Positions 1 through 6,379 of a stretch of 7,496 nt of DNA are shown in pieces. Position 1 is the stretch's first letter; each line of letters opens with the position of its first letter. Made by a program: the position numbers and the translations under genes. Where the stretch lies: positions 28,813 through 36,308 of the forward strand of contig CARUQW010000010.1 in assembly GCA_949077355.1 (NCBI GenBank), given 5' to 3'. The stretch comes from an uncultured Clostridia bacterium. Lineage in GTDB: Bacteria; Bacillota; Clostridia; TANB77; CAG-508. The notes below the pieces were generated by a model. The model worked only from the letters and a program-made list of their open reading frames with translations. It searched no databases and had not been told where the DNA came from.

Positions 1-53
1 TACAAAGAAAAAATGGATTAACTTTTTTATAAAAAATTTAAATAAAAATTGTC

Positions 54-75
54 AAAAAGAAGGTCCGTCCCTTCT
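54..75 (-). terminator. Rho-independent terminator after eno
   Basis: On the minus strand AGAAGG (75-70) can pair with CCTTCT (63-58) around a six-base loop, and a run of T follows directly. It lies about 25 bases beyond the eno stop codon, so it probably ends the recN-eno transcript. Its GGGACGG core resembles the small repeats dispersed in many Firmicutes genomes, so it may itself be a repeat copy. That last point is inference from memory, not from a search. Confidence 0.65.
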
Positions 76-88
76 GGCAAAATATCAA

Positions 89-124
89 AACAGGGATTTT
101 AAAGAACGTCCCCTAATCCCTGTT
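89..124 (-). repeat. Hairpin repeat covering the 3' end of eno, third copy of the element terminus
   Basis: AACAGGGATT at 89-98 is the exact reverse complement of AATCCCTGTT at 115-124, giving a 10-bp stem around a 16-base loop. On the minus strand T residues follow the stem, so it could also terminate transcription. The sequence matches both termini of the palindromic element between whiA and hemW, apart from a few substitutions. It is in the same orientation as that element's right terminus, but no matching interior is visible to its left. The last seven codons of eno and its TAA stop lie inside it. Confidence 0.8.
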
Positions 125-1374
125 CTATTTTTAGAAGTCTATTATATTTAGCAACTCTATCAATTCTACATGGTGCTCCTGTTTTTATCTGCCCACCATT
201 TACTCCTACTGCTATATCTGCAATTGTTGTGTCATCTGTTTCTCCTGAGCGATGTGAAATAACCGTTTTATAGCCATTACTTTTTGCCATATAAATAGTA
301 TCTAATGTTTCTGTTAAGGTTCCTATTTGATTTGGCTTAATTAAAATGGCATTGGCAATATTTTTTTCTATTCCATTTCTTAATCGTTTTGGATTGGTAA
401 CAAATAAATCGTCCCCTACTAATTGTACTTTACTTCCAATTTTTTCAGTCAATTCTTTCCAACTTTCCCAATCTTCTTCCGCTAATCCATCTTCCACAGA
501 AACAATTGGATATTTTTCACATAAATCAACAACATATTGTACCATTTCTTGTTTTGTTTTCATTTGCTTTGTTTTCCAAAAATAATATCCTTCTTTTCCT
601 ATTTTCTGGGCTTCCTCATACATTTCAGTACTAGCAATATCTAATGCTAATACCATATCTTTTCCTGGTTCGTACCCTACCTTTTTGATTGCCTCTATAA
701 TAAGTTCTAAAGCTTGTTCTTCATTCTCTAAATTAGGTGCAAAACCACCTTCATCTCCAACACCTACTGCATAACCTTTTTCTTTTAATACTTTCTTTAA
801 AGTATGATATACTTCTACTCCTCTTTTTAACCTTTCCTGAAATGTTATTTCTCCAATTGGCATAATCATAAATTCTTGAATACTAATATTATTTTCAGAA
901 TGTTTACCACCATTTAAAATATTCATCATTGGAATTGGTAATTCTTTTGCTTGAATTCCTCCTATATATTGATATAATTCCATATTCAAAGATTCTGCAG
1001 CTGCTTTTGCTACGGCTAAAGATACACCTAATAAACTATTCGCACCCAAGTTAGATTTATTAGGAGTATCATCTAATTTTACTAACTCTCGGTCAATTTT
1101 TCTTTGTTCATACACATTCATCCCTATTATTTTTTTAGCTATTTTTTTATTTACATTCTCTACTGCTTTTTGAACGCCTTTTCCAAAATATCTACTTTTA
1201 TCACCATCTCGTAACTCTACTGCTTCAAAGCTTCCTGTTGAAGCTCCTGATGGTACAGAGGCAATGCCTCGAAATCCTCCGTTCTAAAACAACCTCTACT
1301 TGTATCGTTGGATTTCCTCTTGAGTCTAAAATTTCTAATCCTCTCACATCTACAATTTCTAACATATCTTTCAT
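99..1374 (-). CDS. eno: Enolase, expressed through an apparent +1 frameshift at a CGG codon
   Basis: Enolase converts 2-phosphoglycerate to phosphoenolpyruvate in cytoplasmic glycolysis. The first 31 codons (1374-1282, starting MKDMLEIVDVRG) run into an in-frame CGG at 1281-1279. Skipping base 1281 continues with GGA at 1280 and gives a 424-residue protein, close to the usual 425-435. The join reads VVLE|GGFRG, which matches the LEGGF version of this segment known from E. coli enolase, and places the mobile-loop Ser at residue 42 as usual. Without the shift, translation stops at TGA 1227-1225 after 49 residues. Catalytic and metal residues look intact: His158 (GGKH), Glu167 (QEF), Glu208 (GDEGG), Asp245, Glu294 (VEDG), Asp321 (GDD), Lys346 (IKPNQ), His374-Arg-Ser and Lys397 (IKTGA). 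The C-terminus (QGLGDVL) is shorter than usual and lies in a repeat. ATG 1365 is an alternative start. A GGGAG-type site lies rather far upstream of ATG 1374. eno is not beside other glycolytic genes here. Confidence 0.93.
1279..1282 (-). promoter_or_regulatory. Putative +1 frameshift / quadruplet site in eno
   Basis: The coding strand reads GAA CGG AGG in the initial frame and GAA (C) GGA GGA TTT in the frame of the rest of enolase. A TAG in the downstream frame sits two codons before this GGA, so the frame change cannot occur further upstream than base 1282. The change is +1 (one base skipped), and the protein alignment places it at the CGG. The same A-CGG-A arrangement occurs at the whiA shift. 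Confidence 0.7.
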
Positions 1375-1431
1375 TCTCTTCTTCTCTCCCTTCTTTCTTC
1401 TTTATTTTATCCATTTTTTTCTAATTTATGC

Positions 1432-1461
1432 AGAAAGAGTGCCATTACTGACACTCTTTCT
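1432..1461 (-). terminator. Hairpin immediately after recN
   Basis: AGAAAGAGTG (1432-1441) and its exact complement CACTCTTTCT (1452-1461) form a 10-bp stem with a 10-base loop, starting on the last base of the recN TAA. No T-run follows on the minus strand; the next bases are GCATAAATTAG. It may therefore be a weak terminator, an mRNA 3'-end stabiliser for recN or a processing site rather than a strong stop. I see no convincing promoter between it and eno, so some read-through into eno is expected. Confidence 0.5.
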
Positions 1462-3092
1462 TAAGAAGCTTTTTTGTTTCTCAACTCATTTGCATATTGC
1501 AAACTCACTTCATTAATTTCTCCCGCTGAAATTCTTGCAATTTCTTCTATTACTTCACTTTCTTGTAGTAATCTAATTTGCGTTCTTGTTCTTTCTTGCT
1601 TAATTTCTTTTTTAATAAAATAATTATAATCTGCCATAGCTGCTATATTCGGTAAGTGCGATATACACATAACTTGATGACTATTCGCAATTCTTTTCAA
1701 TTTTTGGGCTACTGAATTGGCCGCTTTTCCACTAATTCCTGTATCAATCTCATCAAATATAAGCACTGGCATTTTATCACTATCTGCCAATACCTTTTTA
1801 ATGGCAAGCATTGTCCTTGACATTTCTCCTCCTGATGCTATTTTTGATAATTCTTTTTCTTCTTCTCCTTTATTGGTTTCAATATAAAAAATCACATTAT
1901 CTTTTCCTGTCTTTAAATACTCATTTTCCACATAATTTACCCTTACATTTATGCTAGCATTTTTCATTTCTAGTTCTTCTAATTCTTGATTGATTTTTTC
2001 TCCCAATTCTTTTGCCTTTTTGCTTCTTATTTCATGCATTTGATTTGCTAATAATTTCATTTGTTCTTCTAATTCTTTTTGTTTTTGTCTTAATTTTGCA
2101 TTATATCCTTCTAGATTTTCTATATGTTCTACTTCTTCCTTGATACTTTCTTTATATTTCAAAATTTCTTCTATTGTATTGCCATATTTTCTTTTCAAAG
2201 AATTGATTAAATCCAATCTTTCTTCTACAAAATCTCTTTCTTCTTCATTAAATTCTATATCACTTCTATAATCATTTACATCTCTTGCTAGTTCTTGTAA
2301 TTCATAATAAATACTTTTCAAATTGCTAGAAGCTTTTTCATATTTCCTATCAATCTGCTCTATTTTCTCTAAAGCTCTTATTGCCATACTAATTGTGTCA
2401 ATTCCATTTTCTGAAATTAAAGTATCTGCCTCTTGTAGATTTTCTGCTATTTTTCCCGCATTTAAAATAATCTTTCTTTTTTCCTCTAATTCTCCTTCTT
2501 CATTCATTTTTAAATTTGCTTCTTCAATTTCGTTGATTTGATACTGTAATAAATCTAATTTTCTTTGTCTTTCTTTTTCATCTCCAAAATTTGCTTTTAA
2601 TTCTTGCTTTATCTCGCAATATGCTTCATATAATTCTGCATATTTTTGTTTTTTAGCTAGGATTTTTTCCGCTATAAAACCATCTAGATAGTTTAAGTGC
2701 ATTTTATTTTCTAATAAGTTTTGATTATCATTTTGCCCATGTATTTCAATGAATTGACTCATAAATTCTTTCAACTCATTGACCGTTACCATTCTCCCAT
2801 TAATTTTGCACATATTTTTACCATTTAAATTAATTTCTCTAGACACAATAATATTGCCATCTACTGCCTTTTCGTTTTCTGGCTCATACATACATAACTC
2901 TACAAAAGATTGATTCTCTCCCTTTCGTATCATTTCTTTTGAAAATCGTCCTCCTGATATAATTTGCAAGGAGTCTATAATTAGTGTTTTTCCCGCTCCT
3001 GTTTCTCCAGTTAATACATTCAATCCTTGATTAAAATCAATCACAATATCTTCTATAATTCCTATATTTTTTATATGTAATGTTGTTATCAT
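1461..3092 (-). CDS. recN: DNA repair protein RecN
   Basis: RecN is an SMC-like ATPase that acts early in double-strand-break repair in the cytoplasm. The 543-residue product is close to the usual 550-570. The Walker A motif GETGAGKT is at 29-36 and an IHGQ segment at 117-120. A charged, coiled-coil-rich middle spans roughly 150-380. The ABC signature SGGE is at 420-423, Walker B LIFDE at 444-448 and the switch His in CISH at 479. All are intact, so the gene looks functional. The start ATG is preceded by AGGAGG with six bases of spacing. It has its own promoter (3129-3157) inside an inverted repeat with SOS-box-like half-sites, consistent with recN being a classic SOS gene in Bacillus. hemW ends 97 bases upstream, and a hairpin follows the stop codon. 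Confidence 0.96.
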   Translation of the reverse strand: MITTLHIKNIGIIEDIVIDFNQGLNVLTGETGAGKTLIIDSLQIISGGRFSKEMIRKGENQSFVELCMYEPENEKAVDGNIIVSREINLNGKNMCKINGRMVTVNELKEFMSQFIEIHGQNDNQNLLENKMHLNYLDGFIAEKILAKKQKYAELYEAYCEIKQELKANFGDEKERQRKLDLLQYQINEIEEANLKMNEEGELEEKRKIILNAGKIAENLQEADTLISENGIDTISMAIRALEKIEQIDRKYEKASSNLKSIYYELQELARDVNDYRSDIEFNEEERDFVEERLDLINSLKRKYGNTIEEILKYKESIKEEVEHIENLEGYNAKLRQKQKELEEQMKLLANQMHEIRSKKAKELGEKINQELEELEMKNASINVRVNYVENEYLKTGKDNVIFYIETNKGEEEKELSKIASGGEMSRTMLAIKKVLADSDKMPVLIFDEIDTGISGKAANSVAQKLKRIANSHQVMCISHLPNIAAMADYNYFIKKEIKQERTRTQIRLLQESEVIEEIARISAGEINEVSLQYANELRNKKAS

Positions 3093-3110
3093 TTCATTCC
3101 TCCTAGCATT

Positions 3111-3179
3111 GAAAAAATGTTCGCTTTTATTGTATCTCCAATTTTATAAATTGTCAATACTTTTTGCGAACATTTTTTC
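3111..3179 (-). promoter_or_regulatory. Inverted repeat flanking the recN promoter, possible LexA operator pair
   Basis: GAAAAAATGTTCGC (3111-3124) and its exact reverse complement GCGAACATTTTTTC (3166-3179) lie either side of the recN promoter. Each arm contains CGAACATTTTTTC, whose first half matches the Bacillus-type LexA box (CGAAC then four bases then GTTCG). The second half, TTTC, is degenerate. One arm overlaps the predicted transcription start, a repressing position. It could instead be the binding site of an unrelated repressor. The terminator reading fits less well because the loop is 41 bases and no T-run follows on the minus strand. Confidence 0.5.
3129..3157 (-). promoter_or_regulatory. 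Near-consensus sigma-A promoter of recN
   Basis: On the minus strand TTGACA (3157-3152) and TACAAT (3134-3129) are separated by 17 bases, which is optimal spacing, with one mismatch to TATAAT. The predicted transcription start, near 3122, falls inside the left arm of the flanking inverted repeat. It lies 35-65 bases upstream of the recN start codon, with no other gene between. Confidence 0.85.
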
Positions 3180-3189
3180 TTTTTCAAAT

Positions 3190-4323
3190 CTAAATAAATT
3201 CTTCCCAAACTAAATTAGCAAAATCAATTCCTTTTCTAGTTAAGCGAATCCAATCACCATCTACTTCCAACAAGTCTTCTTTTACTAAACTTTCAATTTC
3301 TTTACGAAATAAAAAAATAGGATTATCTCTATATTTTTCTTTAAATTTTTGGATACTCACTCCTTCTATTTTTCTTAGACCTATTAACATATATTCTTTT
3401 TTCTTATCTTCTAAGTTCTGCTGTTCTTCTATTTTTTTATCTTTAAAACTCCAATTTCCGCCTTCTGGAAAAGCTGAATTAGAATAACGAACCCCATCTA
3501 AATAAGAGTGAGCAGTAGCTCCCAATCCGATATACTGCTTTTGTTCCCAACAATTCACGTTATGTTTGGATTCCTTACCTGGTTTAGCAAAATTGGATAT
3601 TTCATAATGTTTATATCCTTTTAATTCTAGTTGATTTTTTACATACCAATACATTTGCCTTTCTGTTTCTTCCTCTGGCAATTGCAATTTTCCTTCCTCT
3701 ATCAGCTTTTCCATTTTAGTATCTTCTTCCACAATTAAAGAATACACACTTACATGATTTGGATTCAACTTTCCTATTTCTTCTAAACTTTGTTTTATAT
3801 CTTGAATGGTTTGATTTGGCAATCCTATCATCAAATCTATATTTATATTACTAAATCCCATGTCTTGTATCAGATAATAAGCCTCTAAAAATTGCTCATA
3901 ATTATGAATTCTTCCTATTTGCTTTAATAACTTATCATTTGTACTTTGCAAGCCAATACTAATACGATTAATTCCTACTCGTTGATAAACTTCTAATTTC
4001 TGTCTTGTTACTGTTCCAGGATTCACTTCTATCGTAATTTCTATTTCCTCCCATTTCGTTTGATTTTCTAATAATCTTTTTTGCAATTCCAATAATAATT
4101 GTTCGATATATTTTTCATCCATATAAGAAGGTGTACCACCTCCTATATAAATTGTTGTAATATTATATTGACTGAAGTCATATTGTGCTATTTCCTGCAT
4201 TACTTCTTGTATATAACTTTCTATTTGCTCCTCTTTATCGGTATAGGAAGTAAAATCACAATAATAACATTTACTTTTACAAAATGGTATATGAATGTAA
4301 ATTCCTAATTCTTCTTGTTCCAT
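3190..4323 (-). CDS. hemW: HemW-type radical SAM protein (heme chaperone)
   Basis: HemW is a cytoplasmic radical SAM family protein thought to deliver heme to client enzymes. It was long annotated as oxygen-independent coproporphyrinogen oxidase. The 377 residues match the family length. The iron-sulfur motif CKSKCYYCDF has Cys at 15, 19 and 22. The following residue pattern (C-D-F) lacks the extra cysteine typical of true HemN, which favours HemW. GGGTPS at 61-66 is the SAM-contacting glycine-rich segment. IGLQS, NIDLMIGLPNQT and HYEISNFAKPG follow in the usual order, and a HemW-type C-terminal domain completes the protein. AAGGAGG sits six bases before the ATG. The left terminus of the palindromic element lies only 17 bases upstream of the start codon, so hemW transcription must come through the element or from within it. 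I see no strong promoter there. Confidence 0.93.
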   Translation of the reverse strand: MEQEELGIYIHIPFCKSKCYYCDFTSYTDKEEQIESYIQEVMQEIAQYDFSQYNITTIYIGGGTPSYMDEKYIEQLLLELQKRLLENQTKWEEIEITIEVNPGTVTRQKLEVYQRVGINRISIGLQSTNDKLLKQIGRIHNYEQFLEAYYLIQDMGFSNINIDLMIGLPNQTIQDIKQSLEEIGKLNPNHVSVYSLIVEEDTKMEKLIEEGKLQLPEEETERQMYWYVKNQLELKGYKHYEISNFAKPGKESKHNVNCWEQKQYIGLGATAHSYLDGVRYSNSAFPEGGNWSFKDKKIEEQQNLEDKKKEYMLIGLRKIEGVSIQKFKEKYRDNPIFLFRKEIESLVKEDLLEVDGDWIRLTRKGIDFANLVWEEFI

Positions 4324-4340
4324 ATGATTCCTCCTTTTTC

Positions 4341-4376
4341 AAGGGATTAGAGGGACGTTCCTTAAAATCCCCTTTT
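4341..4376 (+). repeat. Left terminal repeat of the palindromic element
   Basis: This is an inverted copy of 4590-4626. The 27 bases at 4345-4371 are identical to the reverse complement of 4594-4620, and both resemble 89-124. Like the copy at eno it is itself a small hairpin: AAGGGATT is opposed to AATCCCCTT, with one extra C. Confidence 0.85.
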
Positions 4377-4589
4377 TGTTTTTCTATAAATATAATTTCT
4401 TAAAAATAATTCAAAATAAAAAGGGTTGATTGAAAGTAATTGAATTAGAAATTCTTTATTCATAATATGGAAAGCGTCCATGCTTGACATGGAAGGGTGC
4501 CATATTATGGATTTAGAATTTCTTTGAAAATTAGCTTGAACGATAACCTTTTTATTTTGAATTATTTTTATAGAAAACTATTTTATTAA

Positions 4590-4626
4590 AACAGGGATTT
4601 TAAGGAACGTCCCTCTAATCTCTCTT
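4590..4626 (-). repeat. Right terminal repeat of the palindromic element, overlapping the whiA stop
   Basis: This is the inverted partner of 4341-4376. The TAG stop of whiA (4617-4615) lies inside the perfectly matched part. The outer bases (AATCTCTCTT in place of the AATCCCTGTT seen at eno) are the ones that have drifted, and these encode the last residues of WhiA. Confidence 0.85.
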
Positions 4627-5485
4627 GGCTATTTCCATTATTTTTTTTAATCTATAATTAACACCTGATTTTCCAATTGGAGTTTTCAATAATTTTCCTA
4701 ATTCTACTAATGCCATATTCGGATTCTCTAGTCGTAACATAGCTATCTCCTTTAAGTTATCATCCAACTTCTGAAATTCACCCGTTTGCTGCAATCTCTT
4801 AATTGCTGCAATTTGCTCAATGGATGCATTGATTGTCTTATTCAAATTAGCTGTTTCGCAATTCACTAAACGATTTACTTTTCCTCTCATTTCTTTTTGA
4901 ATTCGAATATCCTCAAATTGCATTACCGCTTTATTCGCTCCTATTAATGCTAAAAATTTAGAAATAGATTCCCCTTCTTTGATATAAATAGCTACTCCCA
5001 ACACTTTTACTTGAATTCCTAATTGTTGCAAAATTTTCTTTATCACTTCTAAATTTTTTTCGTTTCCTAAATCAACTTCTAAATGATATTCTTTTTCTGG
5101 ATTATTAACAGAACCAGCTCCCATAAAGGCCCCTCGAATAATAGATTTTAGGTTTTCTTCTTTGGTTTCCTTTTCTAAGTTCAAATAAATTTGTTCATTT
5201 TGTATTTGAATATTCGAAAGTTCTTCAATCTCTTGCATCTTCACAGTAATTACAAATGTTTTTCCGTGATACATCTATTTTATGATTCTTATTTAAATTG
5301 GATAAAAGCTTAGAAAATCGATTGATATTGTAATCACTTTCTGTGGAAAATTTAATTTCCTTCTTACTAACAACATTCGTATTTCCTGATATTAAATAGC
5401 CTATCAATTCATTTTTCACTATTTCTTTATTAGACAAATTACTGTTTTTATTTAATTCTCGTTTTATATCTGAAGAAAAAGACAT
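4615..5485 (-). CDS. whiA: WhiA-family regulator, expressed through an apparent +1 frameshift at a CGG codon
   Basis: WhiA is a DNA-binding protein widespread in Gram-positives. It controls sporulation genes in Streptomyces and affects division and chromosome segregation in Bacillus. The first 73 codons (5485-5267, MSFSSDIKRELN..., including a LIGYL segment typical of WhiA) reach an in-frame CGG at 5266-5264. Skipping base 5266 joins DVS to GKTFVITV and yields 289 residues, slightly under the usual ~310. A degenerate LAGLIDADG-like segment (RGAFMGAGSVNNPEKEYHLE) lies near 117-136. The C-terminal helix-turn-helix (LRLENPNMALVELGKLL, then GKSGVNYRLKKI) spans about 250-282. Without the shift a stop comes after 86 residues. 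The start has GGAG six bases upstream, and prmC ends 26 bases before it. The gene is not beside rapZ/yvcK, its common neighbours. Its last codons and TAG fall in the terminus of the palindromic element. Confidence 0.92.
5264..5267 (-). promoter_or_regulatory. Putative +1 frameshift / quadruplet site in whiA
   Basis: The coding strand reads TCA CGG AAA in the initial frame and TCA (C) GGA AAA ACA TTT in the frame of the remainder of WhiA. The downstream frame has a TAG at 5277-5275, and the initial frame stops at 5227-5225. The change must therefore occur within about 50 bases, and this CGG lies inside that interval. It shares A-CGG-A with the eno site. Confidence 0.7.
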
Positions 5486-5511
5486 TTTCCTCTCCTTTCT
5501 AATTTTTCATA

Positions 5512-6360
5512 TCAGTCTCCAAGCTTTGTTACAATAACTCTATCATTTCCATATAAATCTTTTTTGCCATAAGTCTCTCTATATTTTTCTTCTTGCTCGA
5601 TTAATTCCATCACATCTAACTTTTGATCATAGCCTATTTCTAAACATAAATATCCCTTATATTTCAGAAATTCATCAGCCTGATAAATGATTTTTCGATA
5701 AAAATCCAAACCATCCCATCCACCATCTAAGGCCATAAGTGGTTCTTTTTGTACTTCTTCATCTAAGCTTTTTATTACTTCTCTTTTAATATAAGGAGGA
5801 TTAGACACAATGATATCATATTTTTCCTTTGGTAGTTCTTTAAATAAATCAGATGCAAGAAAGACAATTTGATTCTCAACTTCATTTCGTTTTGCATTTC
5901 GTTCTGCTACTTCTAGTGCTTTGTCACTAATATCAACTGCTGTAATTTGACTATCTTTTATATATTTGGCAAGCGCTATGGCAATTGCTCCACTTCCTGT
6001 ACATAAATCTAATATTTTCTTCGCATTAATTTTTTGAGCTATCTTTATCACTTCTTCTACTAAAACTTCTGTATCTGGTCGTGGTATTAGTACATCTTTA
6101 TTAACATAGAAATTCATCTTCATAAATTCCTGTTGGTGTGTAATATGCTGCAGTGGTATTCCCTTTATCAATTTTTCTACATTTTTAAAGTATTTTTCTT
6201 CTTGTTGGTGTGTTAGCTTTTTTTCGTCATACACCATAATATATTGCCTTGTTTTTCCCAACATGAATTGCATTAACAATCTAGATTTTAGTTTAGGACT
6301 ATCTATTTTCTGCATTTTTAATTTTATGGTCGCCTTATTCATTGCTTCTCTAATTGTCAT
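5512..6360 (-). CDS. prmC: Peptide chain release factor N5-glutamine methyltransferase
   Basis: PrmC methylates the glutamine of the GGQ motif in release factors RF1 and RF2, raising termination efficiency in the cytoplasm. The 282-residue protein has the family's N-terminal helical domain. It then carries IPRPDTE (92-98), the SAM-binding motif LCTGSGAIAI (119-128) and the NPPY catalytic motif (187-190), all intact. I chose ATG 6360 because AGAGG lies seven bases upstream; a GTG at 6366 would extend it by two residues but overlaps that ribosome binding site. It follows the S66 peptidase by 19 bases and precedes whiA by 26, so the three are probably one transcript. The more usual prfA neighbour is absent from this window. 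Confidence 0.96.
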   Translation of the reverse strand: MTIREAMNKATIKLKMQKIDSPKLKSRLLMQFMLGKTRQYIMVYDEKKLTHQQEEKYFKNVEKLIKGIPLQHITHQQEFMKMNFYVNKDVLIPRPDTEVLVEEVIKIAQKINAKKILDLCTGSGAIAIALAKYIKDSQITAVDISDKALEVAERNAKRNEVENQIVFLASDLFKELPKEKYDIIVSNPPYIKREVIKSLDEEVQKEPLMALDGGWDGLDFYRKIIYQADEFLKYKGYLCLEIGYDQKLDVMELIEQEEKYRETYGKKDLYGNDRVIVTKLGD

Positions 6361-6379
6361 ATTCACACCTCTTTTCTAT

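Larger units (their letters stand above)
4341..4626. mobile_element. Non-coding palindromic (MITE-like) element between whiA and hemW
   Basis: This ~286-bp block is palindromic almost throughout. The outer arms, 4345-4371 and 4594-4620, are perfect 27-bp inverted copies. A second perfect 24-bp pair lies at 4401-4424 and 4547-4570. Further in, CATAATATGG (4461-4470) pairs with CCATATTATG (4500-4509), and TCCATG (4477-4482) pairs with CATGGA (4488-4493) around a five-base apex. No reading frame of note is present. The structure suits a MITE or a similar non-autonomous element that can fold into one long hairpin as DNA or RNA. No obvious target-site duplication is seen. Its right end supplies the stop codon of whiA. 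Confidence 0.8.

Noticed and set aside
346..585. Plus-strand reading frames here and at 1238-1516, 2323-2541, 4099-4308, 6541-6726 and 7197-7397
   Set aside because: All but the last two lie wholly or mostly opposite clearly conserved minus-strand genes. All encode Phe/Leu/Ser-rich sequence typical of antisense AT-rich DNA, with no recognisable family.
99..1121. Treating eno as a short gene starting at the internal ATG 1121
   Set aside because: That would remove the first 84 residues, including the mobile catalytic loop. The missing residues are plainly encoded upstream, joined by the +1 change.
1279..1282. Simple sequencing or assembly indels as the explanation for both frame breaks
   Set aside because: Not fully excluded. 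However, neither site is a homopolymer, and both errors would have had to insert a C before GGA and create the only in-frame CGG codons of the window. I therefore rank it below a biological cause.
1217..1414. A 65-codon reading frame on the minus strand starting upstream of eno
   Set aside because: It is in the third frame, different from both parts of enolase, is full of charged and low-complexity residues, and merely overlaps the enolase N-terminal coding sequence.
3111..3179. A terminator for hemW
   Set aside because: The arms pair well but enclose 41 bases containing a near-perfect promoter, and no T-run follows on the minus strand.
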